This document shows positions 16,706 through 24,950 of a DNA stretch of 64,000 nucleotides, one piece after another. A model generated the notes under the pieces. It had not been told where the DNA came from. It did no database searches and saw only the letters and a program-made list of their open reading frames with translations. The position numbers were made by a program, and so were the translations under genes. The stretch lies in NCBI RefSeq assembly GCF_002563965.1, contig NZ_PDJF01000001.1, positions 372,001 to 436,000 of the forward strand, written 5' to 3'. How positions within the stretch are numbered: the stretch's first letter is position 1; each line of letters opens with the position of its first letter. The DNA comes from Corynebacterium renale. GTDB taxonomy: Bacteria; Actinomycetota; Actinomycetes; Mycobacteriales; Mycobacteriaceae.

Positions 16706-17686
16706 ATGCTCGGCGCACTCACCAACAACCTAGTGCGTATTGTTGGAGACGTGGCCAATGACTTCCTGAACACCCCCGAAGAATTCCTCTCCGGATGGAC
16801 GCCGTCGCGGGCGACGCTGCGTAACTTCATCGAAACCAAAGGCCTCCCCCCGCAAGGCGACGCCGCCCAACGCGCCGCCGCCAAAGCCGCCCTCAAAGCC
16901 GCATCCCCACCACCGAACCGGGACCACGGGGCCGCCGCATTCTTCGACATCGACAACACCGTCATCCGGGGTTCCTCACTCATCGAATTCGGCCTCGGCC
17001 TGGCTAAACGTCGCTACTTCAAAGCCTCCGAAGTAGGCCCCATGCTGTGGAAACAACTGAAATACAAGTTCACCGGCTCCGAAGACGCTGACCACGTCGA
17101 AGAAGGCCGCAACCAGGCCCTCGAATTCATCAAAGGCCGTTCCGAAGCAGAACTCGTGGCCCTGTGCGAAGAAATCGTGGAAAACTCCATGCAGTACCAA
17201 GCCTTCGCCGGCACCCTCCAACTAGCCCAAGAGCACCTAGACGCCGGCCAGGAAGTGTGGCTCGTCTCCGCCACCCCAGTCCAGCTTGCCGACATCCTCG
17301 CCCGCCGCTTCGGCTTCACCGGAGCACTCGGCACCGTCCCAGAGGTCGTCGACGGCATCTTCACCGGCCGCCTCGAGGGCGACATCCTCCACGGCCCCGG
17401 CAAACGCCACGCCGTCAAAGCGTTAGCCAAGCACCAGGAATTCGACCTGGAACGTTGCACCGCCTACTCGGATTCCATCAACGACCTACCCATGCTCACC
17501 ATGGTGGGCAACCCGGTGGCCGTCAACCCCGACGCGAAGCTGAAAAAAGAGGCCGAGGCCCGCGGCTGGCCCATCAAGGACTACCGCAGCGTCCGCACCG
17601 CAGTAAAGAAGTGGGGTATCCCAGGCTTAGCGACGGCTGCCCTCACCCTCGCCGGCATGCGCGCCAGGCGGCGGCGCACCAAGTAA
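16706..17686 (+). CDS. HAD-superfamily hydrolase, SerB-like (IB family phosphatase)
   Basis: A 326-residue protein. The HAD motif I is FFDIDNTVIRG (about residue 79-90), with nucleophile and acid/base aspartates. Motif II is in VSATPVQLADIL, and motif III/IV is AYSDSINDLPML. A short helical N-terminal extension and a basic C-terminus (RARRRRTK) surround it. The cap arrangement matches the phosphoserine-phosphatase-like group. Serine biosynthesis is possible, but related actinobacterial proteins have other or unknown substrates. It is divergent from the glutaredoxin-like gene with only 27 bases between starts. Confidence 0.85.
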   Translation: MLGALTNNLVRIVGDVANDFLNTPEEFLSGWTPSRATLRNFIETKGLPPQGDAAQRAAAKAALKAASPPPNRDHGAAAFFDIDNTVIRGSSLIEFGLGLAKRRYFKASEVGPMLWKQLKYKFTGSEDADHVEEGRNQALEFIKGRSEAELVALCEEIVENSMQYQAFAGTLQLAQEHLDAGQEVWLVSATPVQLADILARRFGFTGALGTVPEVVDGIFTGRLEGDILHGPGKRHAVKALAKHQEFDLERCTAYSDSINDLPMLTMVGNPVAVNPDAKLKKEAEARGWPIKDYRSVRTAVKKWGIPGLATAALTLAGMRARRRRTK

Positions 17687-17761
17687 CATACGGCCACACC
17701 GCGCTCGCATGCCCTGCCCCGCCCTGGGAAATTACGTCATGCGAACCGGCGTGTCGCAAAA

Positions 17762-17830
17762 CCTCCATTCTGCGAGGCAGCGCGGAGCAAACCTGCAGGT
17801 GAATTTTTTGCACCCTGTCCAGAATGGAGG
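17762..17830. repeat. Nested inverted-repeat element
   Basis: The outer arms CCTCCATTCTG (17762-17772) and CAGAATGGAGG (17820-17830) are perfect over 11 bases and 47 bases apart. Inside lie GCAAA and TTTGC half-arms around ACCTGCAGGT (17791-17800), a perfect 10-base palindrome. The whole 69-base unit could fold as a cruciform or RNA hairpin. It may be a short repeat element, a tail-to-tail terminator or a recombination site. Confidence 0.6.
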
Positions 17831-18054
17831 CTTAGAGACAACCACGGGTTAAGTAAAGAAATGTGCGTCTCCAATCCAGGAGATCCCCAGCGATCTATAC
17901 ACGATCTAAAACCCCGAATCATCAGCAACAGCGCGACGATGATAATAAAAAGACATTCTGTGAACTTCTGGAAAAATCCACCTGGTGATTTAACTAAGCT
18001 TAACTCGCAGAATGTATTTTTCGTATCACGCGCTGCACTCAGGCGTTAAGAGTC

Positions 18055-18089
18055 AAAAAGAAAACCCGGCCACCACAACGGTGACCGGG
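18055..18089 (-). terminator. Rho-independent terminator of the bS22 gene
   Basis: On the minus strand CCCGGTCACC pairs with GGTGGCCGGG around GTTGT (one G-T or mismatch pair). It is followed by TTTTCTTTTT. It begins 11 bases after the stop codon. Confidence 0.9.
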
Positions 18090-18100
18090 CTACACAAGCT

Positions 18101-18202
18101 TTACTTGCCGAGCTTCCTACGCTGGACGCGGGTACGGCGCAGCATCTTGCGGTGCTTCTTCTTAGACATGCGCTTGCGGCGCTTCTTGATAACTGAACCC
18201 AT
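18101..18202 (-). CDS. Small basic ribosomal protein bS22 (AURKAIP1/COX24-type peptide)
   Basis: A 33-residue, extremely basic peptide: [20 protein letters not shown], then the Arg-rich [13 protein letters not shown] end. It is essentially the small actinobacterial ribosome-associated protein bS22, which sits in the 30S subunit near the decoding region and is missed by many gene finders because of its length. It is translated from ATG 18202 with a GAAAGGAAC site upstream and ends in a strong terminator. The neighbour upstream is a BldC-like HTH gene, the same pairing as in mycobacteria. Confidence 0.93.
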   Translation of the reverse strand: MGSVIKKRRKRMSKKKHRKMLRRTRVQRRKLGK

Positions 18203-18341
18203 GAGTCAGTTCCTTTCTACGTTTCTTCAGCGATCCGCCTGGACCCCTAACGGACTTACCATAAGCCTTTAACGGGCCTAGCTTACTGGGAGACTAGGGG
18301 CAGTTGCAAAAACTTCAACCACCGGCCCCACCAGACTAGGT

Positions 18342-18533
18342 TTAGCCGACCTCGTAGAAGGAGGAATCCAAGTAATCGTTCACTGCCTTCTCGTGAACAC
18401 GGAAGGAGCGTCCGACACGCACTGCAGGCAACTCACCAGCGTGAACCAGGCGGTACACGGTCATCTTGGAGACGCGCATGATTTCAGCGACCTCAGCGAC
18501 GGTGAGAAACGTTCCCTTGTCTTCATTAGCCAT
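18342..18533 (-). CDS. Excisionase/BldC-type helix-turn-helix DNA-binding protein
   Basis: A 63-residue single-domain protein. After MANEDKGTFLTVAEVAEIM comes the recognition helix RVSKMTVYRLVHAGELP and the wing VRVGRSFRVHEKAVNDYL. This is the small MerR-like, excisionase-family fold. The close pairing with bS22 and proC is conserved in mycobacteria, where the orthologue is a general chromosomal gene rather than a phage excisionase. ATG 18533 is used; a longer frame to 18602 is basic and not conserved-looking. A developmental or nucleoid-type regulator is likely. Confidence 0.88.
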   Translation of the reverse strand: MANEDKGTFLTVAEVAEIMRVSKMTVYRLVHAGELPAVRVGRSFRVHEKAVNDYLDSSFYEVG

Positions 18534-18634
18534 ATAAATATACCTATCCTTTAAGCAGGTGGCGCGCTGCAGGCTTCCCCTCCCGCAGTACTTGTCACGC
18601 ACGTGCTCAAACCATCTTAGCGTGAACCGTGTGA

Positions 18635-19441
18635 CTAGTGCGACCCAAGGTCATTAGCGCGACGGGTGCATGCTTCAGTGGCTCGATAGAACATTCCCCG
18701 AAAACCAGATTCCTCCAGCTCACGGACCGCAGCCGCAGTAGTACCACCAGGAGAGCACACCGCAGCGCGCAGCGACGCCGCGTCTACCCCCGGTTGGGTC
18801 AGCACTTCCCCAGCACCCGCAATGGTGTTATTGGCCATGCGCGCAGCTGCCTCCCGGGGGATACCCAGGGCGACGCCGGCGTCGATAAGCGCCTCAGCCA
18901 TGAGGTACACATACGCCGGGGAGGACCCCATGAGGGAGGTCGCGGCGTCCATCTGCTTTTCTTCAATCCGTTGGACGACGGCACAGCGTTCGAAGAGACT
19001 GACCACGGCCTGCTCCTGCTCCGGGCTCACCCGCTTGCCGGGGGTGTAGACCACGACGCCCTTCCCCAGAGCCATGGGGGTATTCGGCATGGCGCGCACT
19101 ACCGATGTGCCCGCCTCGAGGTGCTCCTCCAGGTGAGCCACCGTCAGGCCCGCTGCCACGGACACAACGACAGTATCCTGCGTGTTGGCGGCCAGGGTTT
19201 CCGAAAGCTCCTCGAGGACCCCGGGTACCTGGTCCACGCGCGTGGCCACGATGACGATATCCGCACCCCGGGCCGCGCGGGCCGGTTCGGTGACGGCTTG
19301 GACGCCGAGTTCCTCGCGGAGTTGGGTCGCGTGCTCTTCACGCCGCGTTGCTACTACGAGGCCAGATGGATTAAGGCCACCCCCGATGAGTCCATCGAGG
19401 ATAGCCCGTCCCATGTGGCCTGCACCAATCAGGCCGATCAT
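18635..19441 (-). CDS. proC: Pyrroline-5-carboxylate reductase
   Basis: A 268-residue NAD(P)H enzyme making proline from pyrroline-5-carboxylate. The Rossmann motif is MIGLIGAGHMGRAIL. VVRAMPNTPMALGKG is the family active-site strand, and SLRAAVCSPGGTTAAAVREL near the C-terminus is the P5CR signature. ATG 19441 follows the stop of the preceding membrane-protein gene (TAACAATG), so the two are coupled. It ends close to the HTH gene. Confidence 0.95.
   Translation of the reverse strand: MIGLIGAGHMGRAILDGLIGGGLNPSGLVVATRREEHATQLREELGVQAVTEPARAARGADIVIVATRVDQVPGVLEELSETLAANTQDTVVVSVAAGLTVAHLEEHLEAGTSVVRAMPNTPMALGKGVVVYTPGKRVSPEQEQAVVSLFERCAVVQRIEEKQMDAATSLMGSSPAYVYLMAEALIDAGVALGIPREAAARMANNTIAGAGEVLTQPGVDAASLRAAVCSPGGTTAAAVRELEESGFRGMFYRATEACTRRANDLGSH
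18890..18900 (-). repeat. GCTTATCGACG word, copy 4
   Basis: An exact copy inside proC, read Leu-Ile-Asp on the coding strand. Confidence 0.85.
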
Positions 19442-19443
19442 TG

Positions 19444-20250
19444 TTACATCATCACCACAATCGCTGGTCCAAAAGTCATAAGAAGGCCGACGACGCCCGC
19501 AAGCACCATCGAAAGCCCATCGCGGGAGGTACGCATAGCGTGGGCAACACCCACCATGAGGGCGGTCACCGCAAGCGCGAGCACCGCCACGATCAGGCGG
19601 CTCAGGCCAGATTCCCACAGGAACTGGAAACCGATGAAGACGACCGCACCAAGCACGATGCCCACCAGTGCCATGAGGATGACAGAACCCATGCCCACGG
19701 AAGACTCTTCTTCATCCTCTTCGAGCTCTGCGACTTCTTCGTCCTGGTCTGGGTATTCGAAGCCGGCGATGGAGTCTTCAACGTCCTCTTCCGCCTCGGC
19801 CGGGGTGTCCTCGACGACCTTAATCTCGCCCGTGACCTCAGTATCCGCGGCCGGGCGCTCTAACCCCTCGGCCTCGATCTCGGTGTCTTCAGCAGGCTTC
19901 TCGACGACCGTATCCGTGGCAACCGGCTCTTCGACCGGCGCCTCTGGCTCTTTCTCCTCGGCAGGCTCGGCGGCCGGAGGGGCGTCGTTAAGCGAGACCG
20001 CCTCAAACGTTGCAGTCTCTTCAATAGCCACCGGCTCTGGGCGGTCGGCGTTCTCCGCCTCGAGCGGCTGCGCGGTGTGGCGAGAATCGGCCGGAGCCTC
20101 GGTGACCTTAGGGAGGGATCCCGTGAGCTCCGCGACGGATACGCCGCCTTCTTCCAGGCGACGACGCCGGCGGCGTCCTCCCTCCTTCGGCTGCGAACCC
20201 GAACGGGCTAACAGCTCGGCAACGGTGAGTTGCTTATCGCTCTCACTCAT
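19444..20250 (-). CDS. Acidic-linker membrane protein coupled to ppx and proC
   Basis: A 268-residue protein. It starts [19 protein letters not shown] with a basic cluster (RRRRRRLEEGG). A long acidic Pro/Ala/Glu-rich disordered region follows (about residues 45-175, PAEEKEPEAPVEEPVATD-like), then three or four membrane helices at the C-terminus (VILMALVGIVLGAVVFIGF; LIVAVLALAVTALMVGV; LAGVVGLLMTFGPAIVVMM). Its ATG overlaps the ppx stop by eight bases. A similar acidic membrane protein sits between ppx and proC in mycobacteria. Function not known. Confidence 0.8.
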   Translation of the reverse strand: MSESDKQLTVAELLARSGSQPKEGGRRRRRRLEEGGVSVAELTGSLPKVTEAPADSRHTAQPLEAENADRPEPVAIEETATFEAVSLNDAPPAAEPAEEKEPEAPVEEPVATDTVVEKPAEDTEIEAEGLERPAADTEVTGEIKVVEDTPAEAEEDVEDSIAGFEYPDQDEEVAELEEDEEESSVGMGSVILMALVGIVLGAVVFIGFQFLWESGLSRLIVAVLALAVTALMVGVAHAMRTSRDGLSMVLAGVVGLLMTFGPAIVVMM

Positions 20251-21193
20251 CGTCAGTCCTTTCCTCATCCACGCCCTTGTCCGTGCGCTCCAGGATGATC
20301 CCTTCACGCAAAGCCCATGGGCAGATCTCAATTTCCTCGAGACCAAGGGCACGCATAGCGGCCTCAGCTACGAGCGCACCCGCAACGATCTGGTGCGAAC
20401 GATCACTGCTCACACCCTCCAACTCCGCGCGGTCCGCGGCAGTCATACGCGAAATAAACGCGATGAGCTGACGCAAACCCGGGGCCGTCAGATACCGCTT
20501 GACAAACGGGCCTTCCGAAGAAGGCGCCGCACCAGTCAGACGTGCCAGCGTGCGGAACGTCTTCGACGTTCCGACCGCAACACGCGCGGGCCCAAAGTTG
20601 CGCATCTGCTTTGCCGGTTCGACAAGTTCCGCGTCGATAAAATCGCGTAAAAGATTAATCTTTTTACGCTCGGGCGGATCCGTATCAAACCACTGATGAG
20701 TTAGCCTACCTGCACCAAGGTCCAGAGAGAAAGCGGCGTCAGGGGTTTCATCCGTTCCCGTGGTCAACTCAAGGGAACCGCCGCCGATGTCTAGGTTTGT
20801 GATTCGGCCGGCAGACCACCCGTACCAGCGCCGCACAGCCAGGAATGTCAGGCGGGCTTCGTCCTCACCACTGAGGATTTCCAGGCGGACGCCAGTTTCC
20901 TTCTCAACGTGGTCAAGGACTTCTTTCGAGTTGGTGGCGCTGCGTACCGCAGAGGTAGCAAACGGGATGACCTCATCGCACTTGAGCTTCTGCGCCAGTT
21001 CCGTGGCTTCCGCAACGCACTTGGTCAGCCGCTTCACGCCTTTCTCGTGGATCGCGCCGTCTTTGTCCAGCTGCTCCACGAGCTTCAGGGAAGTTTTCCA
21101 GTCACTCATGGGTGTCGGGCGCCCACCGGGGCGGGCGTCGACAGCAACCATGTGGACGGTATTACTTCCCACGTCTAATACACCTAATCGCAC
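20243..21193 (-). CDS. ppx: Ppx/GppA-family exopolyphosphatase or guanosine pentaphosphatase
   Basis: A 316-residue protein of the actin-like ASKHA fold. The phosphate-1 motif is [18 protein letters not shown], and phosphate-2 is [31 protein letters not shown] is the usual family segment. It is the single-domain, short form with no HD domain, so it degrades polyphosphate or pppGpp. The start is GTG 21193. It overlaps the next membrane gene and is divergent from the cysteine-rich gene across 33 bases. Confidence 0.9.
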   Translation of the reverse strand: MRLGVLDVGSNTVHMVAVDARPGGRPTPMSDWKTSLKLVEQLDKDGAIHEKGVKRLTKCVAEATELAQKLKCDEVIPFATSAVRSATNSKEVLDHVEKETGVRLEILSGEDEARLTFLAVRRWYGWSAGRITNLDIGGGSLELTTGTDETPDAAFSLDLGAGRLTHQWFDTDPPERKKINLLRDFIDAELVEPAKQMRNFGPARVAVGTSKTFRTLARLTGAAPSSEGPFVKRYLTAPGLRQLIAFISRMTAADRAELEGVSSDRSHQIVAGALVAEAAMRALGLEEIEICPWALREGIILERTDKGVDEERTDDE

Positions 21194-21226
21194 ACTCCCA
21201 GCGTAGACCGTCTACGGTGGTTGGGT

Positions 21227-22096
21227 GTGAGCAACGCGTCAAATAATTCGGTTTTCCTGGGATATCCAGAGGTAACTCCTGCTAAAAAGCAGGTAGATGC
21301 CGGGGTGGAGGTTGCCCCCGATTTCCCACGGGAATGGATAGAATTCCCCGACCCCGAAGACCCACAGCGCGTCTACTCCATCGACATCACGTGGCTGGAA
21401 TCCTACTGGAACTGCGCATTCGGGACCCCCGAATGTCAAGGTATCAACTTCGCGCAGCCCGACGTCGGCTGCTGCGGCCACGGCGCGTTCCTCTCCGACG
21501 ACTGCGACCGCGAAAACCTCTACCAGTCAGTCCAGAAGATGCCAGCCAAGTACTGGCAGTTGCGGCCCGAGGGCCCGCTTGACGACGACATGACGTGGCT
21601 CGAATGGGACGAGCTGGAAAACGAAGACGGCAACATGGAGCCCGCGCTCAAGACGAAGGTCGTGGACGGCGGCTGCATCTTTGCCAACCGCGCCGGCTGG
21701 GCCACCGGCCACGGGTGCGCCCTGCACCAATGGGCCATGGACGAAGGCATCAAGATTACCGTGGCAAAACCGGAAGTGTGCTGGCAGGTGCCCCTATCCC
21801 GCGAGGACGAGTGGGAAGTCCGCGGCGACGGCGAAGACATTCTGCGCACCACAATCGGTCAATACGACCGCCGCCAATGGGGCGACGGTGGCCTCTGGTT
21901 CGACTGGTGGTGCACCGACGCACCCGCCTGCCACACCGCAACGAACCCCCTGTGGCAGACGATGGAAACCGAACTGCGTACCCTCATGGGTGACGCCGCC
22001 TACGACGTCTTGGCGAATATGCTGCGGCGGCGGGCCGAGCGCGGCGGTGGCGCTACCGTGCACCCCGCGTCCGTGGAATCAGGACGAGCAAGCTAG
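21227..22096 (+). CDS. Cysteine-rich protein (Rv0495c/DUF3109-like)
   Basis: A 289-residue cytosolic protein with about 13 cysteines, many in pairs. They include YWNCAFGTPECQG, VGCCGHGAFLSDDCD, GGCIFANRAGWATGHGCALHQ and WWCTDAPACH. The spacing suggests an iron-sulfur or zinc cluster protein of the YkgJ/DUF3109 type. The neighbourhood (divergent from ppx, convergent on the senX3-regX3 operon) matches that of Rv0495c in mycobacteria. GTG 21227 is used; TTG 21221 is an alternative. No reaction can be assigned. Confidence 0.8.
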   Translation: MSNASNNSVFLGYPEVTPAKKQVDAGVEVAPDFPREWIEFPDPEDPQRVYSIDITWLESYWNCAFGTPECQGINFAQPDVGCCGHGAFLSDDCDRENLYQSVQKMPAKYWQLRPEGPLDDDMTWLEWDELENEDGNMEPALKTKVVDGGCIFANRAGWATGHGCALHQWAMDEGIKITVAKPEVCWQVPLSREDEWEVRGDGEDILRTTIGQYDRRQWGDGGLWFDWWCTDAPACHTATNPLWQTMETELRTLMGDAAYDVLANMLRRRAERGGGATVHPASVESGRAS

Positions 22097-22287
22097 CGCG
22101 AATCTTTGGTTACGCGGTAGCGACGAATACCCCGGTAGATAGCTAGCACCAGCACAACCAAGGTGATGATCCCCAGCTCGGCCACGCCTATATTGAGGCC
22201 GAGCGCGCCAACGAGCACAAAGATAAGTGCGGTTCCCAGGATAAAAATCAGCAGGAACTCAAGGACTGCAAAAAAAATGGGGCGCAT
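22093..22287 (-). CDS. Small membrane protein after regX3
   Basis: A 64-residue protein with two hydrophobic helices (FFAVLEFLLIFILGTALIFVLV and VAELGIITLVVLVLAIY) and a basic C-terminus (RGIRRYRVTKDSR). It starts 18 bases after the regX3 stop, so it is probably the last gene of the mshA-gpmA-senX3-regX3 operon. Its stop overlaps the convergent cysteine-rich gene by four bases. Function unknown. Confidence 0.7.
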   Translation of the reverse strand: MRPIFFAVLEFLLIFILGTALIFVLVGALGLNIGVAELGIITLVVLVLAIYRGIRRYRVTKDSR

Positions 22288-22305
22288 GGAAACTTTCTTC
22301 CCTAC

Positions 22306-22998
22306 CTAACCTTCGAACTTATACCCCAGACCACGCACCGTGACCAGGTGGCGGGGGCGGGATGGTTCTTCTTCAATCTTGGAGCGCAGGCGCTTAACGT
22401 GGACGTCGAGAGTCTTTGTGTCACCCACATAATCTGCACCCCAGACGCGGTCAATGAGCTGGCCGCGGGTGAGCACGCGACCGGCGTTGCGCAGCAAGTA
22501 CTCGAGGAGATCAAATTCCTTCAAAGGCATGGTGACAGGGGTGCCACCAACCGTGACCGTGTGGCGTTCCACGTCCATAGCCACCGGGCCAGCTTTGAGA
22601 ATGTTGTGGGATTCTACTTCCACAGGTTCCGTGGTACCACGACGACGCAAGACCGCACGGATGCGGGCGATCAGTTCGCGGGAGGAATAGGGTTTGGTGA
22701 CGTAGTCGTCGGCGCCTAGCTCAAGGCCCACGACCTTGTCGATCTCGGAATCGCGCGCGGTGACCATGATGACCGGAACGTTAGAGGTTTGGCGCAGTTC
22801 CTTGCACACGTCCGTGCCGGACATGCCTGGCAGCATGAGGTCAAGCAGGACGATGTCAATCTCGTTGCGGGCGAACTCTTCGAGGGCGGTGGGGCCGTCG
22901 CCAGCGATGATGGTGTCAAAACCTTCCTTGCGGAGCAGGAATGCTAGCGGATCTGCCAACGATTCCTCGTCTTCAACAATTAAGATTTTGGTAGTCAC
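22306..22998 (-). CDS. regX3: Response regulator RegX3 (OmpR/PhoB family)
   Basis: A 230-residue two-component regulator. The receiver domain has EDEESLADPLAF, the phosphorylated Asp in IVLLDLMLPGMSGTDV (about residue 52), and the switch Lys in YVTKPYSSRELIARI. A winged-helix DNA-binding domain follows (LKEFDLLEYLLRN; HVKRLRSKIEEEP; VTVRGLGYKFEG). GTG 22998 overlaps the senX3 stop. In mycobacteria the pair controls the phosphate-starvation response; here the target genes cannot be read from the window. Confidence 0.95.
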   Translation of the reverse strand: MTTKILIVEDEESLADPLAFLLRKEGFDTIIAGDGPTALEEFARNEIDIVLLDLMLPGMSGTDVCKELRQTSNVPVIMVTARDSEIDKVVGLELGADDYVTKPYSSRELIARIRAVLRRRGTTEPVEVESHNILKAGPVAMDVERHTVTVGGTPVTMPLKEFDLLEYLLRNAGRVLTRGQLIDRVWGADYVGDTKTLDVHVKRLRSKIEEEPSRPRHLVTVRGLGYKFEG

Positions 22999-24176
22999 GA
23001 GCTAGACATCCTTTCTTGCACAACCGAAACATCGGCAGCGGTTGCCTGGTGAATTGGTAATTCGATGGTAAACGTCGAGCCCGTCCCCGGTCTCGACCAC
23101 AGCTTAATTGTTCCGCTGTGGTTTGCCACCACATGTTTAACAATAGCCAGACCCAGCCCGGTTCCGCCTGTTGAACGGGAACGTGCCTTGTCTACACGGA
23201 AAAATCGTTCGAAAACACGCTGTTGATCTTCAGGCGCGATACCGATGCCGCGGTCAGTCACCCGGATTTGCACTGCGGCCCCATCATCGACGATTCGCTG
23301 GGTAATACTAACTGGCGCAGTAGTGCCGGAGTAGTTGATCGCGTTGCTGATCAGATTAGAAACAGCTGTCACTAGCAGGGACTTATCACCGTTGACCTGC
23401 ACGCCCGTTGGGGTATCCCGGGTCAAAGGAAGATTGTGATTCTCCGCGGACAGGGCGTTGCGGCTCATGGCCTCGTCAATGACATCGTCAACGCTCACCG
23501 GCTCCATGTTCGGCAACGCTTCCGCGCCCTGCAACTTAGATAAGGAGATCAGCTCGTTGATCAGGTTAGACATGCGCTGCGCTTCGCGGTGGATTTTCGT
23601 CCCGAAGTAGTCCACGTGTTCTGGGTCGTCGACGCCCTGCATCAGCGCCTCGGAGAGCAATGCCATGCCGCCTACCGGGGTTTTGAGTTCGTGGGACACG
23701 TTAGCTACGAAGTCGCGGCGGGCCTCTTCCATCCGCTGGTTCTCTGACTCGTCGGTGGAGTACACGATGACGAAGCGGTCGTCGACAAGCGTCAGTGGCT
23801 GGGCCGTAGCGCGTACGGACGTCACCCGAGTTCCCGTCCGCAGTTTAGAAAAGTGCAGGTCCACCGTGTGAGGTTCGCGATCTTTGTACGCGTGGAGCGC
23901 CAGCTCCCACACCTCTGGGTGGACCGTGCGCGCGTGCACCATACCCATGTCGTGGGCACGCGCATTAGAAAGGAGGACTTCGCCGCCGCGGTCAAGGACC
24001 ATGATGCCGGTCGGCGAACCCTGGATAACCAGGTGAAGTACCTGGCTGATGGTGGTGACCTGGTTTTCTTCTAGCGTCGCGGTGGCTTTACTCTTTTGCC
24101 ACGCCACCCGAAAACGCGAAAATAGTGGTGGGATACATAATCCCACCACAAAAGCCAGGATGACCCACCCAGCCAC
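22995..24176 (-). CDS. senX3: Sensor histidine kinase SenX3
   Basis: A 393-residue kinase. It has one clear N-terminal membrane helix (WVILAFVVGLCIPPLF), a PAS-like sensor region (about 45-150), then HisKA with VANVSHELKTPVGGMALL, where His is the phosphate acceptor. An ATPase domain follows (N-box NLISNAINYS, then DRGIGIAPEDQQRVFERF and GTGLGLAIVKHVV). It starts at GTG 24176, five bases after the gpmA stop, and overlaps regX3, so all three are co-transcribed. Confidence 0.93.
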   Translation of the reverse strand: MAGWVILAFVVGLCIPPLFSRFRVAWQKSKATATLEENQVTTISQVLHLVIQGSPTGIMVLDRGGEVLLSNARAHDMGMVHARTVHPEVWELALHAYKDREPHTVDLHFSKLRTGTRVTSVRATAQPLTLVDDRFVIVYSTDESENQRMEEARRDFVANVSHELKTPVGGMALLSEALMQGVDDPEHVDYFGTKIHREAQRMSNLINELISLSKLQGAEALPNMEPVSVDDVIDEAMSRNALSAENHNLPLTRDTPTGVQVNGDKSLLVTAVSNLISNAINYSGTTAPVSITQRIVDDGAAVQIRVTDRGIGIAPEDQQRVFERFFRVDKARSRSTGGTGLGLAIVKHVVANHSGTIKLWSRPGTGSTFTIELPIHQATAADVSVVQERMSSS

Positions 24177-24181
24177 AGAAC

Positions 24182-24931
24182 CTACTTCTTCTCCCCTTGT
24201 GCAGCGACAGCAGCAGCACCCGCAGCAGCGGCCTCAGGATCTAGGTAGGTACCGCCTGGGTTCTGGACGGCGCCATTTGCGTCGACCTCGTAGACAAGTG
24301 GGATACCGGTCGGGATGTTCAGGCCGGCAATCTCTTCTTCAGAGATGTTGTCCAGGTACTTGACCAGTGCGCGCAGGGAGTTGCCGTGCGCTGCGATGAC
24401 AACCTGCTCGCCATTCTTGACGCGTGGCAGAATCTCTTCCTCGAAGTAAGGAACGAAGCGGGCAACAACGTCCTTCAGGCACTCGGTGTTAGGAACCTTG
24501 TCCAGGTTCTTGTAGCGAGGGTCGTGTGCCTGGGAGAACTCGTTGTCATCATCGAGCTCTGGTGGTGGGGTGCCGTAGGAACGACGCCATGCCATGAACT
24601 GCTCGTCGCCGTACTTTTCCTTGATCTCAGCCTTATCCAGGCCCTGGAGAGCACCGTAGTGGCGCTCGTTCAGACGCCAGTCACGAACGACTGGAATCCA
24701 GTGGTAGTCCGCTGCGTCAAGAGCAATGTTTGCGGTCTTGATCGCGCGGCGCAGCAGCGAGGTGTAGAGGACGTCTGGGGTCAGGCCGGCTTCCTTAATA
24801 AGTTCACCAGCGTGGGCAGCTTCCTGCTTGCCCTTTTCGGTCAGGTCTACATCAACCCAACCAGTGAACTGGTTAGAAGCGTTCCATTCGGACTGGCCAT
24901 GACGCAAAAGGATCAGTTTTCCGTTACTCAT
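24182..24931 (-). CDS. gpmA: 2,3-bisphosphoglycerate-dependent phosphoglycerate mutase
   Basis: A 249-residue glycolytic enzyme interconverting 3- and 2-phosphoglycerate. The phosphohistidine motif is [18 protein letters not shown]. The second active-site His lies in [30 protein letters not shown] is the family signature. It is joined with mshA upstream and senX3 downstream, which is the usual corynebacterial and mycobacterial order. Confidence 0.95.
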   Translation of the reverse strand: MSNGKLILLRHGQSEWNASNQFTGWVDVDLTEKGKQEAAHAGELIKEAGLTPDVLYTSLLRRAIKTANIALDAADYHWIPVVRDWRLNERHYGALQGLDKAEIKEKYGDEQFMAWRRSYGTPPPELDDDNEFSQAHDPRYKNLDKVPNTECLKDVVARFVPYFEEEILPRVKNGEQVVIAAHGNSLRALVKYLDNISEEEIAGLNIPTGIPLVYEVDANGAVQNPGGTYLDPEAAAAGAAAVAAQGEKK

Positions 24932-24950
24932 GCCTACTAATATGCCACGA

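Larger units (their letters stand above)
17687..18100. other. Intergenic stretch holding an inverted-repeat element
   Basis: About 410 bases without a convincing gene. The part at 17762-17830 is a nested inverted repeat (listed separately). The rest, to about 18050, is AT-rich. A short minus-strand frame, 17737-17928, covers the repeat but has no family features. The right end contains the bS22 terminator. Confidence 0.6.

Noticed and set aside
17737..17928. A 63-residue minus-strand frame over the nested inverted repeat
   Set aside because: Its sequence follows from the repeat itself and it has no family features or start signal.
18638..20650. A 670-residue plus-strand frame across proC, the acidic membrane protein and ppx
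   Set aside because: All three minus-strand genes have recognisable families and coupled starts; the plus-strand product is low-complexity Ser/Thr/Arg sequence.
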